From Spirochaetota bacterium (GTDB lineage: Bacteria; Spirochaetota; Leptospiria; Turneriellales; Turneriellaceae), in assembly GCA_018240245.1 (NCBI GenBank), contig JAFEGD010000011.1, positions 1-45,766 of the forward strand: a DNA stretch of 45,766 nucleotides. The letters run 5' to 3'. Made by a program: the position numbers and the translations under genes. This document shows, piece by piece, positions 40,012 to 45,766 of this stretch (positions are counted from its first letter, which is position 1; each line of letters starts with the position of its first letter). The notes below the pieces were generated by a model. The model did not search any database and had not been told where the DNA came from. It saw only the letters and a list, made by a program, of their open reading frames with translations.

Positions 40012-42286
40012 GCAAATCACGTACCGGCGTTTTCAAATCGTCGGGCAATTCGGCGGCGCCTTCGACTTTCGCATCCCAAACCCCGATGCACGAGGGGCAT
40101 CCCACCGCGCACGAGCATTCTTCGACTGTTTGCAGCGCGAGCGCAAAAAGCGCGTCGTGGTTCGCGACAAGTTTGTGCGCGAGTCCCACGCCACCCGGAT
40201 AGCTGTCGTAAAAAATTACCGCGTGGTCGCCAAACTGCACATCGCGGTACGCCGACGAAACCGAAATATCGCGGCGGTCGCAGAGCGCAACCAAAGGCGA
40301 CAGTTGTTTCAAGAGATACGCAAAGCGCGTGAGCAATGCGCTTCTAAATTTTTCGTCGATCGCGGGTAACGCATGCGGATGTATATCGAACCATGCACCC
40401 TGCGTGTGCATCTCGATTTCAGGCGTGTGGATTTGCCCCCAGCCCAAGTTTTCAGAAGTTTCGAGTTTAATTTTTTTATAGAGATCCGCCTGCCGTCGCA
40501 GCGTCACTTCGCCCCAATGGAGCGACAGCTTGCCCTCTTCGCGTTTTTCGTCGCGGTGCAAGATGCTGCGGTGCACTTTTTCGTGCGCGTCGGTGTAATA
40601 ATCCGATTTGACTTGCCTTACTTCGGCGCGGCGCTCGTCCCACTTCAGCGCATCGACGAAATAGTGGCGCCCCGCGTGCATATAGATCGCCTCGTCGTGA
40701 ATAAAGAGCGGCGCGGAAAAATAATCGATCTCGCCGATGACTTTTTCAGAGCCCGTATGTGTCTTATCGACAATCACGAAATTATCGGTTGCAGCCGAGC
40801 GCAGCGAAACATTCGCCGCCGGGTACATATCGCTCGTCCAAAAATACGCTCCGCCTTTTTCGAGAATGAGGCGTTCTTCGGCAAGGTGCTCCATAAATTC
40901 GTCGACGGCAAAATTACCGAACTTGTCGCCCGCTTGAAAACGCAATTCGTACGCCGCGCACTTGAGTTGGTCTTGATAAATCAGAAGGTTGTCGGGGTTC
41001 ACAATCGCCGCCTCGCCCGAACTCTCGAACAGATAATCGGGATTGCGTAGCAGGTATTGATCGAGCGCCGAGGGCGACGCGACGAGCACCGCGAGCGAGG
41101 CTTCTTTTTTGCGCCCCGCGCGACCGAATTGCTGATAGAGCGAGCTCAACCGCCCGGGGTAGCCCACCGAAACGACGGCGTTGAGTGAACCGATGTCGAT
41201 ACCGAGCTCGAGCGCGTTCGTAGAGACGACGCCTAACGTGCCACCCTCGCGCAACGAGCGTTCAATTTGCCGGCGCTCTAACGGTAAAAATCCGCCGCGA
41301 TAGCCGCGCACTTTATGCGCCAAACTTTCGGGCAAGCGCGCACGCAAAAATTGCGTCAAAATTTCGACGCGATTGCGCGAGCGCGCGAAAAAAATCGTCG
41401 GAATCGAATTCTTGATAAGACCCGAACCGATGCGCGCGGCGGCTTTATACGGCGACTCGGCGACTCGCGAATTGATTGGGCTGGCGAGCGCAGTCGAAGC
41501 AAATAATGGCGGATCATAAAAGAGAAAATATTTTTTTCCTTCAGGCGCGCCCGAGTCGGTGACGGCGGTAAACTCGTGCTCGGCGAGTTGGCCTGCGAGT
41601 TCGGCGGGGTTCGCAATCGTCGCCGAGCAGAAAATATATTTTGGCCGACTGTTGTAATGTGCCAATAAACGATTCAAGCGGCGCAACACATTCGCGACAT
41701 GCGAGCCGAAGACGCCGATATACGTGTGCATTTCGTCGATCACAATCGTTTCTAAATTCTCAAAGAACGACTTCCAGATCGAATGGTGCGGCATAATGCC
41801 CGAGTGCAGCATGTCGGGGTTCGTGAGAATAAAATCGCCCGCTTTGCGCACTTGCCGCCGCTCTTCTTCGGGGGTGTCGCCGTCGAACGTGTTCACATTC
41901 CACGATTGGCCGAGCGCGGCGGCGTACTCGCGGTATGCGGCAAGCTGGTCTTGCGCCAACGCCTTCGTCGGAAACATAAAGAGATGTTTGCCACGCGGGT
42001 TTTTCATCTTCGCCTGTAAAATCGGCAACAGGTAACAGAGCGTTTTTCCCGACGCGGTGGGGGTAGTTACTACATAATCTTTGCCCGCGAGATAAAGATC
42101 GAGCGCCGCGCGCTGGTGCGAATAGAGTTTTTCGATACCGCGCGCTTTAAGCGCGCTGCGGATTTCCATAGCTATGGTCGGGGGGATGTCGGCATAGCGC
42201 GCGGGTTTTTCGGGGCGCTCGATCAGCGCGCGAATATTATCGCCCTCGTGAATACGCAGCGTATCGAGATATTGCTCCAAATTCAT
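39989..42286 (-). CDS. DEAD/H-box helicase with C-terminal Cys cluster (MrfA/YprA-like)
   Basis: This 765-aa helicase resembles B. subtilis MrfA, which acts with an exonuclease in mitomycin-damage repair. RecA domain 1 has Walker A TPTASGKT (75-82) and Walker B DEMH (184-187), with SATIANP as motif III. Domain 2 has STNALELGIDIGSLNAVVSVGYPG and the motif VI QQFGRAGRKKE. The C-terminal DUF1998-type region carries C724, C726, C730 and C733 (CSCAVGCPSC), a probable zinc site. At about residues 262-267 a GCGCAGTCGAA-type repeat lies within the coding sequence. No exonuclease partner (MrfB-like) is seen next to it. It overlaps convergent rimM by 23 bases. Confidence 0.9.
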   Translation of the reverse strand: MNLEQYLDTLRIHEGDNIRALIERPEKPARYADIPPTIAMEIRSALKARGIEKLYSHQRAALDLYLAGKDYVVTTPTASGKTLCYLLPILQAKMKNPRGKHLFMFPTKALAQDQLAAYREYAAALGQSWNVNTFDGDTPEEERRQVRKAGDFILTNPDMLHSGIMPHHSIWKSFFENLETIVIDEMHTYIGVFGSHVANVLRRLNRLLAHYNSRPKYIFCSATIANPAELAGQLAEHEFTAVTDSGAPEGKKYFLFYDPPLFASTALASPINSRVAESPYKAAARIGSGLIKNSIPTIFFARSRNRVEILTQFLRARLPESLAHKVRGYRGGFLPLERRQIERSLREGGTLGVVSTNALELGIDIGSLNAVVSVGYPGRLSSLYQQFGRAGRKKEASLAVLVASPSALDQYLLRNPDYLFESSGEAAIVNPDNLLIYQDQLKCAAYELRFQAGDKFGNFAVDEFMEHLAEERLILEKGGAYFWTSDMYPAANVSLRSAATDNFVIVDKTHTGSEKVIGEIDYFSAPLFIHDEAIYMHAGRHYFVDALKWDERRAEVRQVKSDYYTDAHEKVHRSILHRDEKREEGKLSLHWGEVTLRRQADLYKKIKLETSENLGWGQIHTPEIEMHTQGAWFDIHPHALPAIDEKFRSALLTRFAYLLKQLSPLVALCDRRDISVSSAYRDVQFGDHAVIFYDSYPGGVGLAHKLVANHDALFALALQTVEECSCAVGCPSCIGVWDAKVEGAAELPDDLKTPVRDLLRNLAKR
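41486..41500. repeat. GAGCGCAGTCGAAGC repeat inside the helicase gene
   Basis: GAGCGCAGTCGAAGC, read in frame on minus, encodes part of FASTALAS in a loop between DPPL and PINSR. Same core as at 10184-10223 and 29259-29272. Confidence 0.5.
42164..42177. repeat. TTCCATAGC-family palindrome in the helicase gene
   Basis: CCATAGCTATGG (42166-42177) is a perfect 12-bp palindrome within TTCCATAGC context. It encodes PTIAME in a segment that does not look like an insertion, so it may be chance. Confidence 0.35.
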
Positions 42287-42309
42287 GCGTGCGCCACCGG
42301 CGTTTGTGT

Positions 42310-42346
42310 GAAATTCACGCTGGCGCTCCGTGCCAGCGTGAATTTC
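42310..42346. repeat. Strong hairpin between the deacylase-like and helicase genes
   Basis: GAAATTCACGCTGGC (42310-42324) and GCCAGCGTGAATTTC (42332-42346) form a perfect 15-bp stem with a 7-nt loop, 5 bases past the stop of the minus-strand upstream gene. No T-run follows on minus, while GCCTTTT follows on plus. It may end or slow transcription or protect the RNA 3' end. Confidence 0.65.
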
Positions 42347-42351
42347 GCCTT

Positions 42352-43341
42352 TTATAATTCTTTGAATTCATAAGCTATGTGAAAGAGCGCGCGGCCCGGC
42401 ACGACCTGCGGGTGCAAGTGCATGCCCAAAACAAAACCCGTTTGCTCCGAGAGAATTTCAGCGCGGCGCTCGCCGAAAAGATCGGTGATAAAACCCAAGC
42501 GCTGCCCCGCGACCACCGCGTCGCCCGGCTCGACCTCGGGAATAAAAAGCCCCGCATGCGTTGCGCGTTGCCAGATCGCCTTACGATAATAGCCCGTGGG
42601 GTGCTTATTTGTTTTCGGCGGATGGTTTTGTGTCAGAAGACAATCCGCCAGCAGTTGAGGATTCACCGCCTCAAGCGAAACCAATAATCTAAGCAGCGCA
42701 ATAAAACCCATCTGCAAAATATTTTTTTCGAAACGCCCCGTTTCACCCGCCTCGAAAAGAAAAACGCGCTTACCGATTTTGCCCGCCTCTTTGCGCAGAC
42801 TGCCGGCAACGCCCGCGCTCGTCAGCACGACTTGATTTTCGAGATGCTTCGCCCACGCGCGCATTGTGTCGTCTTTCATATTGCCGCGCAGGTGTGGAAA
42901 GTTCCAGCGGTTGTAACTGCCCGAATGGACGTCGACGATCGAGTCGGCCTCAGCGATAAAATTTTGCCACAAGAAATGTGCGAGCCGCGCGCCCTCGCTA
43001 CCGTCTTTGAGACCGGTAGACATGCGGTTGAGGTCGCGGCGGTCGGGTAGATAGCGCGAATGATTCGCATAACCCATGAGGTTTGCGACGGGCACGAAGC
43101 AGAGCGAGCCGTTGATGTCGGCGCTGTGATTTTCGAGAAACGCCGCAAGCTCGTGTAACATGCGCACGCCGTTCAACTCATCGCCGTGGATTGCGGCGAT
43201 GCAGGTAATTTTCGGGCCGGGGTTTTTGCCGCGAACGAACAGGTATGGCATAAGCCACGAACGCTGCGCCGCGTCTTCTTCGAACGGAGTAAAATTTCTC
43301 TGCCATGCGCCGACGGGAAAATTGTTCGCGAAGATCGACAT
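42352..43341 (-). CDS. Succinylglutamate desuccinylase/aspartoacylase-type zinc hydrolase
   Basis: This M14-like metal-dependent deacylase has 329 aa. Zinc ligands are visible: H52 and E55 in AAIHGDELNG and H139 in IVDVHSG. The substrate-binding RRDLNR (101-106) and PVANLMGYANHSRYLPDRRDLNR block follow the AstE/AspA family pattern, and FLFEAGETG near 215 is the region of the catalytic glutamate. The C-terminal domain is a beta-rich lid with VEPGDAVVAGQRLG, as in biotin-like folds. The true substrate (N-acyl amino acid or other) cannot be read. It follows dinB on minus after a 54-base gap. Confidence 0.88.
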   Translation of the reverse strand: MSIFANNFPVGAWQRNFTPFEEDAAQRSWLMPYLFVRGKNPGPKITCIAAIHGDELNGVRMLHELAAFLENHSADINGSLCFVPVANLMGYANHSRYLPDRRDLNRMSTGLKDGSEGARLAHFLWQNFIAEADSIVDVHSGSYNRWNFPHLRGNMKDDTMRAWAKHLENQVVLTSAGVAGSLRKEAGKIGKRVFLFEAGETGRFEKNILQMGFIALLRLLVSLEAVNPQLLADCLLTQNHPPKTNKHPTGYYRKAIWQRATHAGLFIPEVEPGDAVVAGQRLGFITDLFGERRAEILSEQTGFVLGMHLHPQVVPGRALFHIAYEFKEL

Positions 43342-43395
43342 GGGATTATGTCTCGTGTTACGCTCCTACGTGAGTGGGCAAGCAATAAAGAAAGA

Positions 43396-44481
43396 TTAAA
43401 ATAACCACAACTGCTCGCCGACCTGCGCTGTGTAAAGATGCGAAAGCTGAATGCCCAACAGGCGAATTTTCTCGGTACTCACCGTGCCTGCGTTCACGTT
43501 GCGGCTAAAGATTTGTAATGCGACTTCTTCGAGAATCGGCGCCGAGCGTATCGGCATCGGGTACGTCTGCGAGCGCGTGATGGTGCGGAAATCGGCGAAA
43601 CGAATTTTGACCGTTACCGTTCGCCCGGAAATATTTTTACGCCGCATCTGCGTCGCAAGTTCTTCAGCGATTGCCTTGAGCGCCGCGAGCGCTTCGGCGC
43701 TGTCGCTTAAATCGGTTTCAAACGTACGCTCTTCACCGAACGATTTCCGCTCGTGCTCTAAAATAATTTCGTCTTCGTCGCGGCCATTCACGAAGTCGTA
43801 AATCCGTTCGCCCCATCTGCCTAACGCCTGCGTTAAGAGGGGGAGTTCGACCTGTTGTAGATCGGCGATTTTACGAAAGCCCAATCGATTGAGGCTTTGT
43901 TTGGCTTTCGGCCCGATGCCGGGTATCGCTTCGACCGCGAGCGGCGCCAAAAACTCGCGCTCCTTACCCGGATGCACGAGCGTTAAGCCGTCGGGTTTGT
44001 TAATCTCGGTCGCCATTTTTGCGAGCGTGCGCCCTGTAGCAATGCCGATCGTACAAGAAAGGCTCGTCTTCTCGCGCACCGCCTGTTTAATCGCCAGCCC
44101 CAGTTTTTTCCATGTCTTAAATTTTTCACCGCTCGCGGTGCAATCGAGCACCGCTTCGTCGATCGACATGCGCAAGTGCGTCTCGCTGAATGCGGCGAGC
44201 ACGTCCATGACTTCGTTAGAAACCTCAACGTAGCGAGAGAAGCGGTGCGGCATGAAGATTGCTTCGGGGCAAAGTTTGTAGGCGGTTGAAATCGGTTGGG
44301 CAGATTTTACTCCGAACTTACGTGCCTCGTAGCTCGCTGCGCTCACGACGCCTCGCGCTACGCCGTTTTTAGGGTCTGCGCCGACGACGACGGGTTTATC
44401 TTTAAGGTGCGGAAAATCGCGCACCTCGACGCTTGTAAAAAATGCGTCCATGTCGACATGGACTATGGTGCGGAATTCCAT
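43396..44481 (-). CDS. dinB: DNA polymerase IV (Y-family)
   Basis: DinB copies damaged DNA and is usually SOS-induced. Catalytic acids are D10 (IVHVDMDAFF) and D108/E109 (RMSIDEAVLD), counting from the ATG at 44481; a TTG two codons earlier is also open. The steric-gate aromatic is in DAFFTSVE. The little-finger domain holds GRTVTVKIRFADFRTITR, and the C-terminal QLWLF is a beta-clamp binding motif. The length of 361 aa is typical. No LexA-type box is visible upstream. The start codon lies within a GCTATGGAATTCC motif shared with the truB insert. Confidence 0.95.
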   Translation of the reverse strand: MEFRTIVHVDMDAFFTSVEVRDFPHLKDKPVVVGADPKNGVARGVVSAASYEARKFGVKSAQPISTAYKLCPEAIFMPHRFSRYVEVSNEVMDVLAAFSETHLRMSIDEAVLDCTASGEKFKTWKKLGLAIKQAVREKTSLSCTIGIATGRTLAKMATEINKPDGLTLVHPGKEREFLAPLAVEAIPGIGPKAKQSLNRLGFRKIADLQQVELPLLTQALGRWGERIYDFVNGRDEDEIILEHERKSFGEERTFETDLSDSAEALAALKAIAEELATQMRRKNISGRTVTVKIRFADFRTITRSQTYPMPIRSAPILEEVALQIFSRNVNAGTVSTEKIRLLGIQLSHLYTAQVGEQLWLF

Positions 44482-44484
44482 AGC
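44476..44484. repeat. TTCCATAGC-family motif at the dinB start
   Basis: Read on minus, GCTATGGAATTCC includes the dinB ATG; the same 13 bases occur in the truB insert, and both encode AMEF. Confidence 0.4.
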
Positions 44485-44505
44485 CAAGCGCGCATTCGCA
44501 CCCCT

Positions 44506-45072
44506 TTATATTTTGCGTTTTAGAGTATTTTCGTCGGTGTGCGCGAAATCGCGCTTATAGATATGCAAATCCATCAGCATATTGTAGTGCATCGTGTCGC
44601 CATCGATTGCCACGCTCATTTCAAAAAGGCGCGTCGTAGCGTTTGCGGTGAGAAATACCGATTCGAGAATGCCATAGTTCTTGTCTCCATCCGTCGCTTT
44701 GACATGGTAATCGATTCGCGCGCCGCTTTGTTTAGCTTTACCTTGGGCTAATACGCACATCGCCCGTGGATTTGCCAGAGAATAAAATATTTCGTCTTTT
44801 GCTTTATCGTAATACCAATAACCGACTTGGTGATGGTATACTTTTAGGTCGGTTTTGCGCGTGACGATTTGCTTATAGTTTAAGCCAACGAGCGTTTGCT
44901 CTCCGGCATTCTTTACATCGCCGATGGGGTCGATTGTTATTGTTTCAAAATAGGGCGAACGTTCGATGCTATCGATTTCAGGAGAGACATTGAGACCTTT
45001 ATCGCCTTCCCAAGTACCGATAAGCGGGAAAAGCGGGCCGTAGAACTTTTTTTCATTGACTTTGTCTGCCAT
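44506..45072 (-). CDS. Nitrobindin-like / FABP-like beta-barrel protein
   Basis: From the ATG at 45072 the protein has 188 aa; a TTG 33 bases earlier is also open. PLFPLIGTWEGDKGLN is the opening of nitrobindin-type (DUF1794/FABP-like) ten-stranded barrels. A run of beta strands follows (YFETITIDPIGD, LVGLNYKQIVTR, VYHHQVGYWYYDKAKDEIFYSL, RLFEMSVAIDGDTMHYNMLMDL). Heme-binding members use a His near the C-terminus; the two His of VYHHQVGY and that of MHYNML are candidates, but heme binding is not established. There is no signal peptide. It lies 24 bases before dinB on the same strand. Confidence 0.7.
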   Translation of the reverse strand: MADKVNEKKFYGPLFPLIGTWEGDKGLNVSPEIDSIERSPYFETITIDPIGDVKNAGEQTLVGLNYKQIVTRKTDLKVYHHQVGYWYYDKAKDEIFYSLANPRAMCVLAQGKAKQSGARIDYHVKATDGDKNYGILESVFLTANATTRLFEMSVAIDGDTMHYNMLMDLHIYKRDFAHTDENTLKRKI

Positions 45073-45111
45073 GCGCCAAAGCTTCAAGTCGTTTTGCGCC
45101 GACAACTTTGT

Positions 45112-45154
45112 CTTTTATTGTGCGTGCTACGCACGCACAATAAAAGATTTTTTT
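45112..45154 (+). terminator. Perfect 16-bp hairpin with T-run facing rightward
   Basis: CTTTTATTGTGCGTGC (45112-45127) and GCACGCACAATAAAAG (45131-45146) form a perfect 16-bp stem with a TAC loop, followed by ATTTTTTT (45147-45154). As an intrinsic terminator it points right, yet both flanking genes are on minus. On minus it sits 6 bases after the phasin-like gene stop and is preceded by an A-run, with no T-run after it. Confidence 0.7.
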
Positions 45155-45470
45155 ACGCTTGTTTTGCTTTGGGCAATTTTGCGGTAAGTTCACTCACCTT
45201 TGCCTGCAAAGCGGCATACGCTTTTTGCGCTTTCACGCTCAGGTCTGCGTAGCGTGCTTTCGCTTGTTCGACGAGTGTCGATACTTGCGTCGACGCATCG
45301 CTGACCGCCGCACGTACTTTAACTGCGTTTTCAGATTGCACGCTTTCGCCTTGTGCGATGAGCGCATTGATTTCTGTTTCAAGATTCTTGAGCAATGTTT
45401 CTGCGTTCGCACGCGCTGTTTCATACGCTCCGATACCGAAACTGACTACTTTACTTACACCTTGTTCCAT
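45153..45470 (-). CDS. Phasin-like coiled-coil protein
   Basis: The ATG at 45470, behind AAGGAG, gives 105 aa; the open frame extends further but lacks a ribosome site. The start VSKVVSFGIGAYETARANAETLLKNLETEINALIAQGE matches the short phasin-like (PhaF/PhaI-type) N-terminal helix pattern. The remainder is a continuous Ala/Lys/Gln-rich helix (VSTLVEQAKARYADLSVKAQKAYAALQAKVSELTAK). Phasins coat polyhydroxyalkanoate granules, but related proteins are found without such granules; no PHA synthase is in the window. It has its own strong hairpin downstream. Confidence 0.75.
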   Translation of the reverse strand: MEQGVSKVVSFGIGAYETARANAETLLKNLETEINALIAQGESVQSENAVKVRAAVSDASTQVSTLVEQAKARYADLSVKAQKAYAALQAKVSELTAKLPKAKQA

Positions 45471-45621
45471 CTTTGGCTCCTTCGTGCCCGCATATGCTGT
45501 GGGCAACGGCGCTTCTCTTTGCAGAGCAACGCTTTCGCGGATATAATTTGTGCAGCGCACATTTTGTAAAGCAGTATCGATGTTTCGCGGGATAGTTGTT
45601 CTAAGGTTGCCGGCTACGTTT

Positions 45622-45630
45622 TTCCATAGC
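45622..45630. repeat. TTCCATAGC-family motif between the phasin-like gene and the last gene
   Basis: Read on minus, AGCTATGGAAAAAC is identical over 14 bases to the left copy in truB. It lies 14 bases past the stop of the partial gene at the window end. Confidence 0.4.
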
Positions 45631-45643
45631 TAAGTATACTTCG

Positions 45644-45766
45644 TCACCAATAACTCTCGATCGCAAAGCGATGGCAGGTCACGTCGCGCGCGAACGGCCA
45701 CGGGCCGCCGTTGGTCGCGAAGATTTGGATTTGTTCGATAAAGCGTATGCCTTCCCACGTCAGTTG
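45644..45766 (-). CDS. 3' end of an unidentified gene (continues beyond window)
   Basis: The minus frame is open from the window edge to a TGA at 45644-45646 and encodes 40 residues: QLTWEGIRFIEQ, QIFATNGGPWPFARDV, then CHRFAIESYW at the end. The good codon pattern and lack of stops suggest a real C-terminus. I cannot assign a family from this much. The gap to the phasin-like gene (45471-45643) holds only the TTCCATAGC motif. Confidence 0.55.
   Translation of the reverse strand, partial: QLTWEGIRFIEQIQIFATNGGPWPFARDVTCHRFAIESYW

Noticed and set aside
40373..41050. Plus-strand frame of 225 codons opposite the helicase gene
   Set aside because: Antisense to a conserved helicase; no motif or ribosome site.

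Overview
The window reads as a stretch of ordinary chromosome from a Gram-negative bacterium of moderate-to-high GC. My best guess is a spirochaete of the order Leptospirales (Turneriella/Leptonema-like). That rests on the overall look of the proteins: lipoproteins with loose lipoboxes, PAS/HATPase regulators, a divergent sigma factor and a stand-alone CHAT protein. It is inference, not proof. Genes are tightly packed, with many ATGA overlaps and several convergent pairs overlapping at their stops. There is no phage, insertion sequence, CRISPR array or rRNA operon.

Layout. 1-2.0 kb: the 3' part of murB and an HtrA-like protease, ending at a terminator shared with a convergent gene. 2.0-8.0 kb (minus): a long, mostly overlapping gene run lysS-mtnA-ccmC-like-small membrane protein-rfbA-rfbC-dienoyl-CoA isomerase. 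8.2-18.8 kb (plus): acyl-CoA synthetase, CHAT protease-like protein, prfB, lipoprotein, amino-acid permease, terminator, glmS and a divergent sigma factor. 18.8-26.8 kb (minus): WG-repeat protein, response regulator, a hybrid sensor kinase split by an in-frame UGA, ABC-F ATPase, SWIM zinc-finger protein and ADP-ribosylglycohydrolase. 27-29.6 kb: a secreted Cys-rich protein, tRNA-Ser(GGA), truB with no ATG/GTG/TTG start, and an HU-like protein. 29.7-34.1 kb: PAS/RsbW-like sensor, rarA, trpD, pterin carbinolamine dehydratase and tRNA-Asn(GTT). 34.4-38.7 kb: methyltransferase, CDF metal transporter, UbiA-like membrane protein, lipoprotein and cupin-like protein. 38.8-40.0 kb: rpsP-khpA-rimM. 40-45.8 kb (minus): MrfA-like helicase, zinc deacylase-like protein, dinB, nitrobindin-like protein, phasin-like protein and the 3' end of an unknown gene.

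Functional themes are translation and RNA modification (lysS, prfB, truB, rpsP, khpA, rimM, two tRNAs), envelope sugars (murB, glmS, rfbA, rfbC), lipid and storage metabolism (acyl-CoA synthetase, dienoyl-CoA isomerase, phasin-like protein), DNA repair (rarA, mrfA-like, dinB) and signalling.

The least expected signals are not in gene content but in small DNA elements. These are a TTCCATAGC palindrome family that enters truB and touches the dinB start; a GAGCGCAGTCGAAG repeat that abuts truB and lies inside the helicase gene; a folded in-frame insert in the ABC-F gene; a 47-bp inverted repeat that mirrors the 5' end of tRNA-Ser; and a 21-nt upstream element shared by prfB, rpsP and tRNA-Asn, with identical 13-nt spacing to the start codon in the two protein genes. 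No defence or other multi-gene system stood out as clearly new.
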